Shown one piece after another: positions 40,756 to 49,945 of a stretch of DNA of 54,187 nucleotides. Numbering within the stretch: position 1 is the stretch's first letter; every line of letters begins with the position of its first letter. The translations under genes were made by a program, and so were the position numbers. The stretch covers positions 1 through 54,187 of the forward strand of contig CANDJC010000011.1 of the NCBI GenBank assembly GCA_947384955.1, given 5' to 3'. Source of the stretch: an uncultured Eubacterium sp. (GTDB lineage Bacteria; Bacillota; Clostridia; Lachnospirales; Lachnospiraceae). The notes beneath the pieces are model-generated. The model saw only the letters and a program-made list of their open reading frames with translations. It was not told the origin of the DNA and searched no databases.

Positions 40756-41730
40756 ATGAAAGGTGCATACAGGGTTGTTGTAGAGACCAGAAAAATAAAA
40801 TATGATTTCTGCATAAAAAGAAATATTACGATTTTTACAGGAGACAGCGGTTCAGGAAAAACCGTGCTGATTGACCTGATTCGTGAATACAGAAGATATG
40901 GCTCTGACAGCGGTGTTTCCATTTCCTGTGCCTGCAGCTTAAGAACCCTGGATAACGAAGACTGGGAATATCAGCTGAAAGGAATTTCTCAAAGTATCAT
41001 ATTTATTGATGAAGGGAACCGTTTTCTCGTATCGAAAAAATTTTCAGACCTGGTCATAAAATCAGACAATTATTTTGTATTTGCCACACGTGAAAAGCTT
41101 TCGATGCTTCCATACAGTATTCATGAAATTTACGGTTTCCGCAAATCCGGCAGATTTCGGAATGCGAAGCAGACATACAATGAAATATATCATTTGTATG
41201 GGGAAATATCAGAAACAGAAGGAATAGAACCGGCATTCGTGATTACGGAAGATTCAAATTCCGGATATGAATTTTTTTTAAAATTAGCAAACCAGAAAAA
41301 TATAACATGTATTTCAGCAAAAGGTAAATCAAATGTGATAAAAAGCCTTATTGAAAACAGATATACAGAAGGAAAAAAACTGCTGATAGCCGATGGTGCT
41401 GCATTTGGTTCAGAAATAAAGGATGTCAGTGAATATATATCTGTAGATAGCGATACCATACTATATGCACCAGAATCTTTCGAATGGCTTCTTCTTTCGG
41501 CAAATGCATGTCCAAATGTGAATAGTTCGCAGATAATCAGATGTCCGGAAAATGTTATTGACAGTAAAGAATATGCGAGCTGGGAGCAGTATTTTACAAA
41601 ATTTCTAACAGAACAGACAAAAGAAGACCCGGTCTGGCGCTATTCGAAGAAAAAGCTGTCAAAAGCATATCTGTCTGAAAAAGTATTGGGTGCTGTCAAA
41701 AGATTTATGAAGTTAATAATCTGGGACTAA
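40756..41730 (+). CDS. P-loop ATPase-like partner of the DUF4869 protein
   Basis: The 324-residue protein has an N-terminal Walker A, IFTGDSGSGKTVLIDLI, and a possible Walker B, QSIIFIDEGNRFLVS, where Asp-Glu lies in the expected place. Residues 150-280 form alternating strands and helices with no motif I know. The C-terminus is basic. It follows the DUF4869 gene with coupled spacing. The DNA is AT-rich compared with neighbouring housekeeping genes. Such two-gene units could serve in regulation or defence, but nothing in the sequence proves either. Confidence 0.6.
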   Translation: MKGAYRVVVETRKIKYDFCIKRNITIFTGDSGSGKTVLIDLIREYRRYGSDSGVSISCACSLRTLDNEDWEYQLKGISQSIIFIDEGNRFLVSKKFSDLVIKSDNYFVFATREKLSMLPYSIHEIYGFRKSGRFRNAKQTYNEIYHLYGEISETEGIEPAFVITEDSNSGYEFFLKLANQKNITCISAKGKSNVIKSLIENRYTEGKKLLIADGAAFGSEIKDVSEYISVDSDTILYAPESFEWLLLSANACPNVNSSQIIRCPENVIDSKEYASWEQYFTKFLTEQTKEDPVWRYSKKKLSKAYLSEKVLGAVKRFMKLIIWD

Positions 41731-41817
41731 TCAAAGCTGCAATACCGACAAAAATCTGCCTTAGAGTTAGGTATTAAGGAAGAAAAAACCGTGCATACTG
41801 TCTGTGGAGGTATTTTT

Positions 41818-43188
41818 ATGAAACGGACACTCAGCACGGTTTTTATGATATGTATCATTACAGCGGCAGGATTTACACTGCATAAGGCTACACTCAACCG
41901 CACCAGCCAGGGCTGCATTCAGCTCAATGATTTTTATCATCTAAAAGACAATACCGTCGATTTGCTCTGCATCGGCAGCAGTCATGTATATTACAGCATA
42001 CATACCTGCAGGCTGTACGACCAGCATGGAATCGCAAGCTATCTTTTAGCATCTCCCGGGCAGCCGGTCTGGCTCAGCTACTATTTTCTGGAAGAGGCAT
42101 TAAAAACACAGTCGCCGCAGCTTGTCATCTTTGACGTCTGTACCCTGTACCGCAAAGACAGCGAAGCAGGCGCAGCATCCTGGCCCAGCCTGATAAGCAT
42201 GAAACCTTCCGCTTCAAAATGGAAAGCAATCCGCGCGGTAAACCAGGAGAAAAAACAGTTAGACACCATCGCGGCTTTCTTTTCGTTTCCTTATTACCAT
42301 ACACGCTATGCGCAGCTTGACAGGCAGGACTATGAGAATACAAAAAAAGTCAGATACAACGGCTATTTTCCGAGCTTTGAGCGGATATCCGGGCAGGAAC
42401 TGGCAGAATGGCAGCAGATTGACAGAAGCAGCTTCGATAAAGCGGAACCTGTCAGCGAACAGACAGAACTGTATTTCCGCAAACTGATAGAACTGTGCCA
42501 GGCCAGAAATCTCCCTCTCGTGCTTGTCAATGCTCCCTATTTAAATCAGACAGAGGAAAAGCAGCAGGCTTATAATTACATCCGCATGATTGCAGAAGAA
42601 TATGGCGTCCCGTTTCTCGACTGCAATTATATAGAAGAAATCCAGATTGATTATGAAAAAGATTTGCTCGAGCCTTCGCATCTGAATTATTATGGAAGCA
42701 TCAAATACACAGATTACCTTGCAAAATATCTGCAAAAATATTACACCCTCCCCGACAGGCGCGCAGATTTGCGGTATCAAAACTGGGAACAGACCAGCAG
42801 AAAATTCCGACATACAGAATTATACGGAAGGGCGTTAAAGCAGATTCAAACATTATCAGAATACAGGCAGGCGCTGAGCCGGCTGGATGACTGCGTGGCA
42901 GTGCTCTACAGAAACCCGGGCGGGAAAGCAGCTGTATATGAAAACGGAAAACAGATTTTTACAGGCAGGGAAGGAACGGATTATTTCTGGCATAGTGACC
43001 TCGGATATTCCGACCTGGCTCTTCAGTGTGTTTCTGGGAAGCTGACAGTCATGATTGACAAAGAGCCGTATGCGTTTGTGAATCAGGGAGTAAATATGAT
43101 TGTTTATGATAAAGTGGCAAAACGGGTAATAGATGCAGCCGGGTTTGATGCGTATACAGAGAAAGCTGTCAGAAAAAGGATATCATAG
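41818..43188 (+). CDS. Membrane-anchored SGNH-like (DltD/AlgX-type) protein
   Basis: The 456-residue protein has one N-terminal hydrophobic segment (STVFMICIITAAGF) and an SGNH-hydrolase block I, LLCIGSSHVYYSIH, with the candidate nucleophile Ser in GSSH. A later LEPSHLNYYGSIKYTDYLA resembles block V, with Asp replaced before His. Proteins of this type act on cell-wall or exopolysaccharide acyl groups. The ATG at 41818 follows GGAGG; an in-frame GTG at 41791 does not. The last 100 residues look like a separate beta-rich domain. Confidence 0.7.
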   Translation: MKRTLSTVFMICIITAAGFTLHKATLNRTSQGCIQLNDFYHLKDNTVDLLCIGSSHVYYSIHTCRLYDQHGIASYLLASPGQPVWLSYYFLEEALKTQSPQLVIFDVCTLYRKDSEAGAASWPSLISMKPSASKWKAIRAVNQEKKQLDTIAAFFSFPYYHTRYAQLDRQDYENTKKVRYNGYFPSFERISGQELAEWQQIDRSSFDKAEPVSEQTELYFRKLIELCQARNLPLVLVNAPYLNQTEEKQQAYNYIRMIAEEYGVPFLDCNYIEEIQIDYEKDLLEPSHLNYYGSIKYTDYLAKYLQKYYTLPDRRADLRYQNWEQTSRKFRHTELYGRALKQIQTLSEYRQALSRLDDCVAVLYRNPGGKAAVYENGKQIFTGREGTDYFWHSDLGYSDLALQCVSGKLTVMIDKEPYAFVNQGVNMIVYDKVAKRVIDAAGFDAYTEKAVRKRIS

Positions 43189-43201
43189 GTGGTTTTTTTA
43201 T

Positions 43202-43226
43202 GGCCTCTCCCGGCGTCCGAGAGGCC
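43202..43226. repeat. Short hairpin containing the palindrome-family edge motif
   Basis: GGCCTCTC at 43202-43209 and GAGAGGCC at 43219-43226 are exact complements around CCGGCGTCC. The stretch CCCGGCGTCCGAGAGG matches the right flank of the large palindrome at 13005-13020 (CCCGGCGTCCGAGGGG). Confidence 0.7.
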
Positions 43227-43296
43227 ACTACCCCCACTTCCCTCTAAAAAAAATCTTCCTTCCCCGCTTTCGATTCTTTGCAATTCTCAAAAAAGG

Positions 43297-43325
43297 TTGA
43301 AAAAATCCCCCTGATATGGTAAACT
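43297..43325 (+). promoter_or_regulatory. Candidate promoter of carAB
   Basis: TTGAAA at 43297-43302, 17 bases, TAAACT at 43320-43325. No clear pyrimidine-responsive attenuator was seen before carA. Confidence 0.55.
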
Positions 43326-43412
43326 CTTCACAATTTAAAATCCATACACCCACAAGAATGACAAAAAAAGACCTCCCTCTTTTTTTTGCCACCAAGAAAG
43401 GACGAAGATGAT

Positions 43413-44486
43413 ATGAAAGCTTTTCTAATACTTGAAGACGGACGCGTATTTGAAGGAACAAGCATCGGTTCACAGCGGGAAGTCATCAGCGAGATTGTAT
43501 TCAATACATCCATGACCGGATATCTGGAAGTGCTCACAGATCCGTCCTATGCCGGACAGGCAGTTGTCATGACCTACCCGCTGATAGGAAATTACGGAAT
43601 CTGCTTCCACGACATGGAATCTGCAAAACCGTGGCCGGACGGATTTATCGTCAGGGAATTATCCAGAATGGCCAGCAATTTCCGCTGTGAAGGCACCATA
43701 CAGAACTTTCTGGAAAAACACGATATACCGGGCATTGCAGGAATCGATACCCGCGCTCTGACAAAGCTTTTGCGGGAAAAAGGCACAATGAACGGCATGA
43801 TTACGACAAAAGAGCCTGGCAGCATAGAAGAGATTACCGCAAGGCTGAAAGAATATACGGTCGGAAACGTGGTGGATAAAGTAACCTGCAGGCAGAAAAA
43901 GGTATTCGAAGGCAAAGGATTTCACGTGGCCCTGATGGATTTCGGAGCAAAAGACAATATAGCAAAATCCCTGAATGAACGCGGCTGCTCCGTAACGGTC
44001 TATCCGGCCGGAACGAAGGCGGAAGAGATACTTGCAGACGCACCGGATGGCATTATGCTTTCAAACGGTCCCGGCGACCCGAAGAGCTGCACAGGCATCA
44101 TTGAGGAAATTAAAAAACTGTATAAGACGGATATCCCGATTTTTGCAATCTGCCTGGGACACCAGCTGATGGCTCTGGCAAACGGAGCCGATACGCATAA
44201 ATTAAAATACGGGCACCGCGGCGGCAATCATCCGGTGAAGGATTTAGAAACCGGAAGAGTTTATATTTCTTCCCAGAATCACGGCTATGTCGTGGATACG
44301 GAGAAACTGGATAAATCAGTCGCGGTACCGGCATTTATCAATGTCAATGACGGCACGAATGAGGGGCTGAGGTATACAGGAAAAAAGATACTGACTGTGC
44401 AGTTTCATCCGGAAGCATGCCCGGGACCGGGGGACAGCGCATTTTTATTTGACAGATTCATTCAGATGATGGGAGGGGACAGATAA
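43413..44486 (+). CDS. carA: Carbamoyl-phosphate synthase, small (glutaminase) subunit
   Basis: The 357-residue subunit hydrolyses glutamine to supply ammonia. It has the class I amidotransferase triad: Cys in FAICLGHQL, His and Glu in [10 protein letters not shown]. The N-terminal domain shows the family blocks [18 protein letters not shown] and [12 protein letters not shown]. The ATG at 43413 is preferred over the upstream in-frame start because [15 protein letters not shown] is the usual N-terminus, and AAAGGA precedes it. Its stop overlaps the start of carB by one base. Confidence 0.95.
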   Translation: MKAFLILEDGRVFEGTSIGSQREVISEIVFNTSMTGYLEVLTDPSYAGQAVVMTYPLIGNYGICFHDMESAKPWPDGFIVRELSRMASNFRCEGTIQNFLEKHDIPGIAGIDTRALTKLLREKGTMNGMITTKEPGSIEEITARLKEYTVGNVVDKVTCRQKKVFEGKGFHVALMDFGAKDNIAKSLNERGCSVTVYPAGTKAEEILADAPDGIMLSNGPGDPKSCTGIIEEIKKLYKTDIPIFAICLGHQLMALANGADTHKLKYGHRGGNHPVKDLETGRVYISSQNHGYVVDTEKLDKSVAVPAFINVNDGTNEGLRYTGKKILTVQFHPEACPGPGDSAFLFDRFIQMMGGDR

Positions 44487-47400
44487 TGCCAAAAAGAGCG
44501 GATATTAAAAAAGTATTAGTTATCGGGTCCGGGCCGATAGTTATCGGACAGGCAGCAGAATTTGATTATGCCGGAACGCAGGCATGCCGTTCCCTGAAGG
44601 AAGAAGGTCTGGAAGTATGCCTGGTCAATTCCAATCCGGCGACGATTATGACGGATAAAAATATTGCGGACCAGGTGTATATTGAGCCGCTGACAGCAGA
44701 GGTCTTAAAACGCATTATTAAAATCGAAAAACCGGACAGTGTGCTGCCGACTCTTGGCGGACAGGCCGGGCTGAATCTGGGTATCGAGCTGGCGGAGTCC
44801 GGGTTTTTGGAGGAAAACGGCGTAAAACTTATCGGAACGACAGCGGAAACAATCAAAAAAGCAGAGGACAGGCTCTTATTTAAAGAAACAATGGAAAAAA
44901 TCGGGGAACCGGTTGCGCCGTCCCTGGTTGTAGAGGACGTGCAGAGCGGTATCGATTTTACAAATACAATCGGCTATCCGGTAGTGCTGCGTCCGGCCTA
45001 TACGCTTGGCGGCAGCGGAGGCGGGATTGCGCATAACGAACAGGAGCTGACAGATATTTTAAAGAACGGACTGCGGCTTTCACGGGCGGGCCAGGTGCTG
45101 GTAGAGCGCTGCATCGCGGGCTGGAAAGAAATCGAATACGAAGTGATGCGGGATGCGAACGGCAACTGCATTACCGTATGTAATATGGAAAATATTGACC
45201 CGGTAGGCGTGCACACCGGAGATTCGATTGTTGTCGCGCCGTCCCAGACGCTGGGGGATAAAGAATACCAGATGCTGCGCTCTTCCGCTTTGAACATTAT
45301 TTCGGAGCTGAATATTACAGGCGGATGCAATGTACAGTATGCATTAAAACCGGATTCCTTTGAATACTGTGTTATTGAGGTCAATCCAAGGGTGAGCCGC
45401 TCGTCCGCGCTGGCGTCCAAAGCGACCGGATATCCGATTGCCAAAGTGGCGGCTAAAATAGCGGCAGGCTATACGCTCGATGAAATCAAAAATGCCATTA
45501 CGCATAAAACATATGCCAGCTTTGAACCGATGCTTGATTACTGTGTGGTCAAGCTGCCAAGACTGCCTTTTGATAAATTTATCACCGCAAAACGCACACT
45601 GACAACGCAGATGAAAGCAACCGGAGAAGTGATGAGCATCTGCAATAATTTTGAGGGTGCACTGATGAAAGCGCTGCGCTCTTTAGAGCAGCATACAGAC
45701 AGCCTGATGTCGTATGATTTTTCAGATTTATCAGAAAAGGAGCTGTTAGAGCGTTTAAAGACGGTCGATGACCAGCGGATTTTTGTCATTGCACAAGCGC
45801 TGCGCAGGGGTATTAACTATAAAGCCATTCACGAAATCACAATGATTGACGAATGGTTTATTGATAAAATTGCAATTCTTGTGGAAATGGAACAGCGTCT
45901 GCAAAAGGAACCTCTGACTGCAGAGCTGCTAAAAGAGGCGAAGCGTATCGAGTTCCCGGATAACGTGATTGCATCGCTGACTGGAAAGACGGAGCGGGAA
46001 ATCCGGGACATGCGCTATGAAAACGGCATTACGGCGGCATTTAAAATGGTGGATACCTGTGCGGCTGAATTTGAGGCTGCTACGCCGTATTATTATTCTG
46101 TATTCGGCAGCGAGGACGAAGCGGTGAAAACACAGGGCCGCAAAAAAGTGCTTGTACTCGGTTCCGGCCCAATCCGTATCGGGCAGGGTGTGGAATTTGA
46201 TTACTGCAGCGTGCATGCGGCGTGGGCGTTTTCAAAAGCCGGGTATGAAACGATTATCATTAACAATAACCCGGAAACAGTCAGTACAGATTTTGACATT
46301 GCGGACAAGCTGTATTTTGAACCGCTGACACCGGAAGATGTAGAAAACATTGTCAATATCGAAAAACCGGACGGCGCTGTGGTGCAGTTTGGCGGACAGA
46401 CCGCGATTAAACTGACCCAGAGCCTGATGGAAATGGGAGTGCCGATTCTGGGTACGGCCGCGGAAGACGTGGATGCCGCAGAAGACCGGGAGCTGTTTGA
46501 CCAGATTTTACAGGAAACGCAGATTCCGCGTGCGGCAGGCAGAACGGTATTTACGGCAGAAGAAGCAAAAGAAGCGGCAAATCATCTGGGCTATCCGGTC
46601 CTGGTACGCCCTTCGTATGTGCTGGGCGGACAGGGAATGCAGATTGCTTATTCGGATGAGGAAATCGAAGAATTTATGGCGATTATCAACCGCTATTCCC
46701 AGGAACATCCGATTCTGGTCGACAAATACCTGATGGGCAAGGAACTGGAGGTGGATGCGGTCTGCGACGGGACAGACATTCTGATTCCGGGCATTATGGA
46801 ACATATCGAGCGCACTGGCGTCCATTCCGGGGACTCCATATCCGTATATCCGGCCCCGACAATCAGCGATACTGTCCGGAACAAAATTGCGGAGTATTCC
46901 AGAAGGCTTGCGAAAGCGCTGCATGTAAAAGGGCTGATTAATATCCAGTTTATCGCCGTCGGAGAAGAGGTATATGTGATTGAAGTCAATCCGCGTTCTT
47001 CCAGGACGGTTCCTTACATCAGCAAAGTAACCGGAATCCCTATTGTGGACCTGGCGACAGAAGTGATTATCGGAAAGAAAATTACGCAGCTTGGATACCA
47101 GCCGGGGCTGCAGCCGAAAGCGGATTATTTTGCCATTAAAATGCCGGTATTTTCTTTTGAAAAAATCCGCGGGGCAGAAATCAGCCTCGGACCGGAAATG
47201 AAATCTACAGGAGAATGCCTGGGTATTGCAAAAACCTTTGATGAAGCCTTATACAAAGCATTCCTCGGAGCCGGAGTCGTGCTTCCGAAGCATAAACAGG
47301 TGATTATTACCGTGAAAGATGCGGACAAGCCGGAAGCAGCAGAAATCGGAAAACGGTTTGAGTCGCTTGGCTATAAAATTTACGCAACGCGCAGCACGGC

Positions 47401-47680
47401 AAAATTTCTGGAACAGCACGGCGTGCATGCGCTGCGGGTGAAAAATATTCATCAGGAATCTCCGACGATTATGGATTTGCTGCTCGGGCATAAGATAGAC
47501 CTTGTGATTGACACGCCGACCCAGGGCCGGGACAAGGGCCGGGACGGATTTTTGATACGGCGCGTGGCGATTGAAACGGGGGTAAACTGCATTACGGCCA
47601 TGGATACGGCAAGGGCGCTGGTGCAGAGCCTGGAGACGGCGCATGAAGAGATGACAATGGTGGATATTGCGAAAATCTGA
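44486..47680 (+). CDS. carB: Carbamoyl-phosphate synthase, large subunit
   Basis: The 1064-residue protein has two homologous ATP-grasp halves, one making carboxyphosphate and one phosphorylating carbamate. Both open with the same block: [20 protein letters not shown] near residue 10 and [19 protein letters not shown] near residue 554. The C-terminal MGS-like allosteric domain begins near 930. The length is normal. The start overlaps the carA stop (TAATG), with GGGAGGGG just upstream. It makes carbamoyl phosphate for pyrimidines and arginine; no other pyrimidine or arginine gene is adjacent. Confidence 0.96.
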   Translation: MPKRADIKKVLVIGSGPIVIGQAAEFDYAGTQACRSLKEEGLEVCLVNSNPATIMTDKNIADQVYIEPLTAEVLKRIIKIEKPDSVLPTLGGQAGLNLGIELAESGFLEENGVKLIGTTAETIKKAEDRLLFKETMEKIGEPVAPSLVVEDVQSGIDFTNTIGYPVVLRPAYTLGGSGGGIAHNEQELTDILKNGLRLSRAGQVLVERCIAGWKEIEYEVMRDANGNCITVCNMENIDPVGVHTGDSIVVAPSQTLGDKEYQMLRSSALNIISELNITGGCNVQYALKPDSFEYCVIEVNPRVSRSSALASKATGYPIAKVAAKIAAGYTLDEIKNAITHKTYASFEPMLDYCVVKLPRLPFDKFITAKRTLTTQMKATGEVMSICNNFEGALMKALRSLEQHTDSLMSYDFSDLSEKELLERLKTVDDQRIFVIAQALRRGINYKAIHEITMIDEWFIDKIAILVEMEQRLQKEPLTAELLKEAKRIEFPDNVIASLTGKTEREIRDMRYENGITAAFKMVDTCAAEFEAATPYYYSVFGSEDEAVKTQGRKKVLVLGSGPIRIGQGVEFDYCSVHAAWAFSKAGYETIIINNNPETVSTDFDIADKLYFEPLTPEDVENIVNIEKPDGAVVQFGGQTAIKLTQSLMEMGVPILGTAAEDVDAAEDRELFDQILQETQIPRAAGRTVFTAEEAKEAANHLGYPVLVRPSYVLGGQGMQIAYSDEEIEEFMAIINRYSQEHPILVDKYLMGKELEVDAVCDGTDILIPGIMEHIERTGVHSGDSISVYPAPTISDTVRNKIAEYSRRLAKALHVKGLINIQFIAVGEEVYVIEVNPRSSRTVPYISKVTGIPIVDLATEVIIGKKITQLGYQPGLQPKADYFAIKMPVFSFEKIRGAEISLGPEMKSTGECLGIAKTFDEALYKAFLGAGVVLPKHKQVIITVKDADKPEAAEIGKRFESLGYKIYATRSTAKFLEQHGVHALRVKNIHQESPTIMDLLLGHKIDLVIDTPTQGRDKGRDGFLIRRVAIETGVNCITAMDTARALVQSLETAHEEMTMVDIAKI

Positions 47681-47754
47681 GGCTGTTTTAGGATATTGCT
47701 GCGGGCAGGGCGGCAGGGAAAGATGGGTAACTGATAGCAGGAAGCTGTTTTTTC

Positions 47755-47772
47755 GGGACGCCGGAGGGAGGA
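47755..47772 (+). repeat. Possible decayed copy of the palindrome-family edge
   Basis: CGGGACGCCGGAGGGAGG resembles the ACGGACGCCGGGAGAGGG edge at 53931-53948. Imperfect inverted repeats surround it (GGAAGC near 47740 and GCTTCC near 47795). The remaining bases of the gap 47681-47840 show nothing else. Confidence 0.3.
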
Positions 47773-47843
47773 ACTGTTTCCTTTCGGATGTTCCGCTTCC
47801 AAAAAGCAGATTCTGCACCTTGGGATGGAAAGGAAAACTTTGA

Positions 47844-47873
47844 TTGACCTGATCAGGTTTTTTATGTTAGGAT
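47844..47873 (+). promoter_or_regulatory. Promoter with internal palindrome, upstream of the VapBC-like pair
   Basis: TTGACC at 47844-47849, 18 bases, TAGGAT at 47868-47873. The 12-base palindrome ACCTGATCAGGT at 47847-47858 touches the -35 box and lies in the spacer, as expected for an autorepressed toxin-antitoxin operon. Confidence 0.5.
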
Positions 47874-47937
47874 AAATGGAAGCTGGATGAAGCAGGCTGA
47901 ATGAGAGTTTAATTTTGGGGAATCAGGGGGTGCTGGT

Positions 47938-48204
47938 ATGTCAGTACAGGAACAGGCTGTGCAGATGATTCATCATCTGTCGGACGATAATGTGAGGTAT
48001 CTGATTGATTTTATGAAAAGGTTTATGCTGCCGGATAAAGAGGAGCAGATGAATCGTTCAGAAGCCGGCCAGATATGCGATGCGAATTTTATGCAGGAAT
48101 TGGAGACGATGAGAATAAGGGCAGAACGATATTTTCCAAAAGAATTTGATGCTGGCAGAATCTGGGAGGAGGCAATGGATGGTAAATACAGCGGTACTGA
48201 TTGA
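47938..48204 (+). CDS. Candidate antitoxin paired with a PIN-domain toxin
   Basis: The 88-residue protein is helical and charged (SVQEQAVQMIHHLSDDNVRY, then LIDFMKRFM). It ends AGRIWEEAMDGKYSGTD; a C-terminal amphipathic tail of this kind often blocks a PIN toxin. It has no obvious DNA-binding motif, so repression may need the complex. The ATG follows AGGGGGTG. It overlaps the PIN gene by 26 bases. Confidence 0.7.
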   Translation: MSVQEQAVQMIHHLSDDNVRYLIDFMKRFMLPDKEEQMNRSEAGQICDANFMQELETMRIRAERYFPKEFDAGRIWEEAMDGKYSGTD

Positions 48205-48607
48205 TGCAAACGTTATATTAGATTACGTGGCTTCCAGAGAACCTTATTACCGTGAGGCTTATGAGATTATGGAGCTATGTTATAGAAAAAAAGTCCAGGG
48301 TTATCCTGCGTTTCATTCTGTTTCAATCATCTGGTATACGCTTCGAAGATTTCTTCCAGAGCATCATGAAAGAAGGCTGTGGCTAAGAAAAATCCTTCAG
48401 GTTGTAAGAGTGACCGGTGCCAGCCATGAAGAGATTGTGAAGGCAGTTGAAATGGAAGATTTTAAAGATCTTGAAGACTGCCTGCAGTATAAATGTGCAG
48501 AAACAGTCCATGCACAGTATATTATAACAAATAATGTGAAAGATTTTAAAGAATCTGCAATTATGGCAGTCACTCCGGCAGAGTTTTGTAAACTGATAAA
48601 AAAATAA
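48179..48607 (+). CDS. PIN-domain ribonuclease toxin (VapC-like)
   Basis: This 142-residue protein starts VNTAVLIDANVILDYV, with the first acidic metal ligand Asp9. The later acidic residues lie in FKDLEDCLQY and ITNNVKDFKESAI, the PIN-domain pattern (Asp, Glu, Asp, then NxxDF). It should cleave RNA, often a tRNA, when freed from the upstream antitoxin. The ATG at 48179 follows GGGAGGAGG at 48164-48172 and overlaps the antitoxin end. Confidence 0.85.
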   Translation: MVNTAVLIDANVILDYVASREPYYREAYEIMELCYRKKVQGYPAFHSVSIIWYTLRRFLPEHHERRLWLRKILQVVRVTGASHEEIVKAVEMEDFKDLEDCLQYKCAETVHAQYIITNNVKDFKESAIMAVTPAEFCKLIKK

Positions 48608-48643
48608 GGTAATAGATTTAGAACGCAAGGGCATAACCGGAAG

Positions 48644-48919
48644 CTATTTCACAAACTCTTCTACAATACATTCATGCTCTTTCGTTTTTTTATCATAATT
48701 CACTCCCGCCAGAATCAGATTCCCATGATATTCCTCCAGACTCCTGCAATATTCTTTTCTTTTTATCTGTTTCAGATCACCCCATGCGCTTTGATTCCAT
48801 TTTAGTTCCACAACAAAAGCCGGTTTATCTGGAAAAGGCTTTCTCGGAAGAAACACCAAATCTGTAAACCCCTTTCTGCCGGCAGACGCGCAGGAGCAAA
48901 ACTTTTCGAAAAACTGCAA
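48644..48919 (-). pseudogene. C-terminal PD-(D/E)XK fragment of an AAA/DUF1703-type protein
   Basis: Only 91 codons remain open. They encode GRKGFTDLVFLPRK, PAFVVELKWNQSAWGDLKQI, then YHGNLILAGVNYDKK and HECIVEEF. These are the nuclease-domain motifs found at the very end of AAA-ATPase-like/PD-(D/E)XK proteins, with Asp, Glu and Lys in place. The upstream ATPase part is missing, and the region runs straight into the promoter of the next, opposite gene. No convincing ribosome binding site is present. A degraded remnant is most likely. Confidence 0.75.
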
Positions 48920-48926
48920 TTACATG

Positions 48927-48955
48927 TGGCAAACGTCTCTCAAAAGTGCTATGAT
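48927..48955 (+). promoter_or_regulatory. Promoter of the MIF-like gene
   Basis: TGGCAA at 48927-48932, 17 bases, TATGAT at 48950-48955. Confidence 0.5.
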
Positions 48956-49002
48956 AAATTTGTCTGAGAAATCCAGGCAAATAGAAAAAAGGAGAAAAAA
49001 CT

Positions 49003-49344
49003 ATGCCATTTATTGATTCCAAAATCACAATGAAGGTATCCGGGGAAAAGAAAGAGGCGATTAAATCGGAACTCGGACAGGCCGTTTCTATTTTAAGCAA
49101 GCCGGAGAGTTTTCTTATGATAGGATTTGACGACGAATACTGTCTGTATATGGGAGGCTCCCAGTTAGAAAAAGGCGCGTTTGTTTCTGTCAGCCTGTTT
49201 GGAAACGCATCCAGTGCAGCTTATGAGAGAATGACTGCTGAAATCTGCCGCATTTATGAAAAACATCTCGGCATACCGCAGGATAAAGTATATGTAGCCT
49301 ATTCCGGCATCAGTGACTGGGGCTGGAATGGAAAGAATTTATAA
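49003..49344 (+). CDS. Macrophage migration inhibitory factor (tautomerase) homologue
   Basis: The 113-residue protein begins MPFIDSKITM, with Pro2 as the catalytic base of the tautomerase superfamily. It has the MIF pattern of two beta-alpha-beta units, ending KVYVAYSGISDWGWNG. The eukaryotic MIF redox CxxC is absent. Bacterial members likely act as keto-enol tautomerases or moonlight on host cells; neither can be read from the sequence. The ATG follows AAAGGAG. It precedes the purine salvage genes. Confidence 0.88.
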   Translation: MPFIDSKITMKVSGEKKEAIKSELGQAVSILSKPESFLMIGFDDEYCLYMGGSQLEKGAFVSVSLFGNASSAAYERMTAEICRIYEKHLGIPQDKVYVAYSGISDWGWNGKNL

Positions 49345-49369
49345 CATGTGAAAAGGAGAGGAATCACAG

Positions 49370-49894
49370 ATGAAAAAGATGGAAGATTATGTAAGAGCAA
49401 TACCGGATTTTCCAGAACCGGGCATTATATTTCGGGATGTCACAAGCGTGCTTCAGGATCCGGAAGGGCTGAAACTGGCGATTGATTCTATGACAGGGCT
49501 TTTGGACGGCACGGAATTTGATGTCATTGCAGGCACGGAGTCAAGAGGCTTTATGTTCGGAGTTCCGATTGCGTATCAGCTCGGAAAAGGATTTGTGCCG
49601 GTACGTAAAAAAGGCAAGCTTCCCTGTGAAACGGTTTCCGCGAAATATGACCTGGAATACGGCTCTGCTGAAATTGAAATGCACAAGGATGCGATAAAGC
49701 CGGGACAGAAAGTAGTTCTGGTAGATGATCTGATTGCTACCGGAGGAACGCTTGCAGCCAGCATTCAGCTGATAGAGCAGCTTGGAGGAGAGGTTGTAAA
49801 GGTGATTCTTCTTATGGAACTGGCCGGTCTGAAAGGCAGGGAAAAGCTGGCAGGATACGAGGTGGCATCTGTAATTACATATGAAGGTAATTAA
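49370..49894 (+). CDS. apt: Adenine phosphoribosyltransferase
   Basis: This 174-residue enzyme makes AMP from adenine and PRPP. It starts DYVRAIPDFPEPGIIFRDVT, carries AGTESRGFMFGVPIAYQL, and has the PRPP loop VVLVDDLIATGGTLAA near residues 117-132. The length is normal. The ATG follows AAAGGAGAGG. A purine permease gene follows, supporting a salvage unit. A 16-base tandem duplication spans the stop codon. Confidence 0.95.
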   Translation: MKKMEDYVRAIPDFPEPGIIFRDVTSVLQDPEGLKLAIDSMTGLLDGTEFDVIAGTESRGFMFGVPIAYQLGKGFVPVRKKGKLPCETVSAKYDLEYGSAEIEMHKDAIKPGQKVVLVDDLIATGGTLAASIQLIEQLGGEVVKVILLMELAGLKGREKLAGYEVASVITYEGN

Positions 49895-49914
49895 ATACGA
49901 AGGTAATTAAATAC
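49883..49914 (+). repeat. 16-base tandem duplication at the apt stop codon
   Basis: GAAGGTAATTAAATAC occurs twice in direct succession, at 49883-49898 and 49899-49914. The first copy contains the apt stop codon. Confidence 0.9.
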
Positions 49915-49945
49915 CTGAAAAACTGCAGTATAAAGGAAAAATAAA

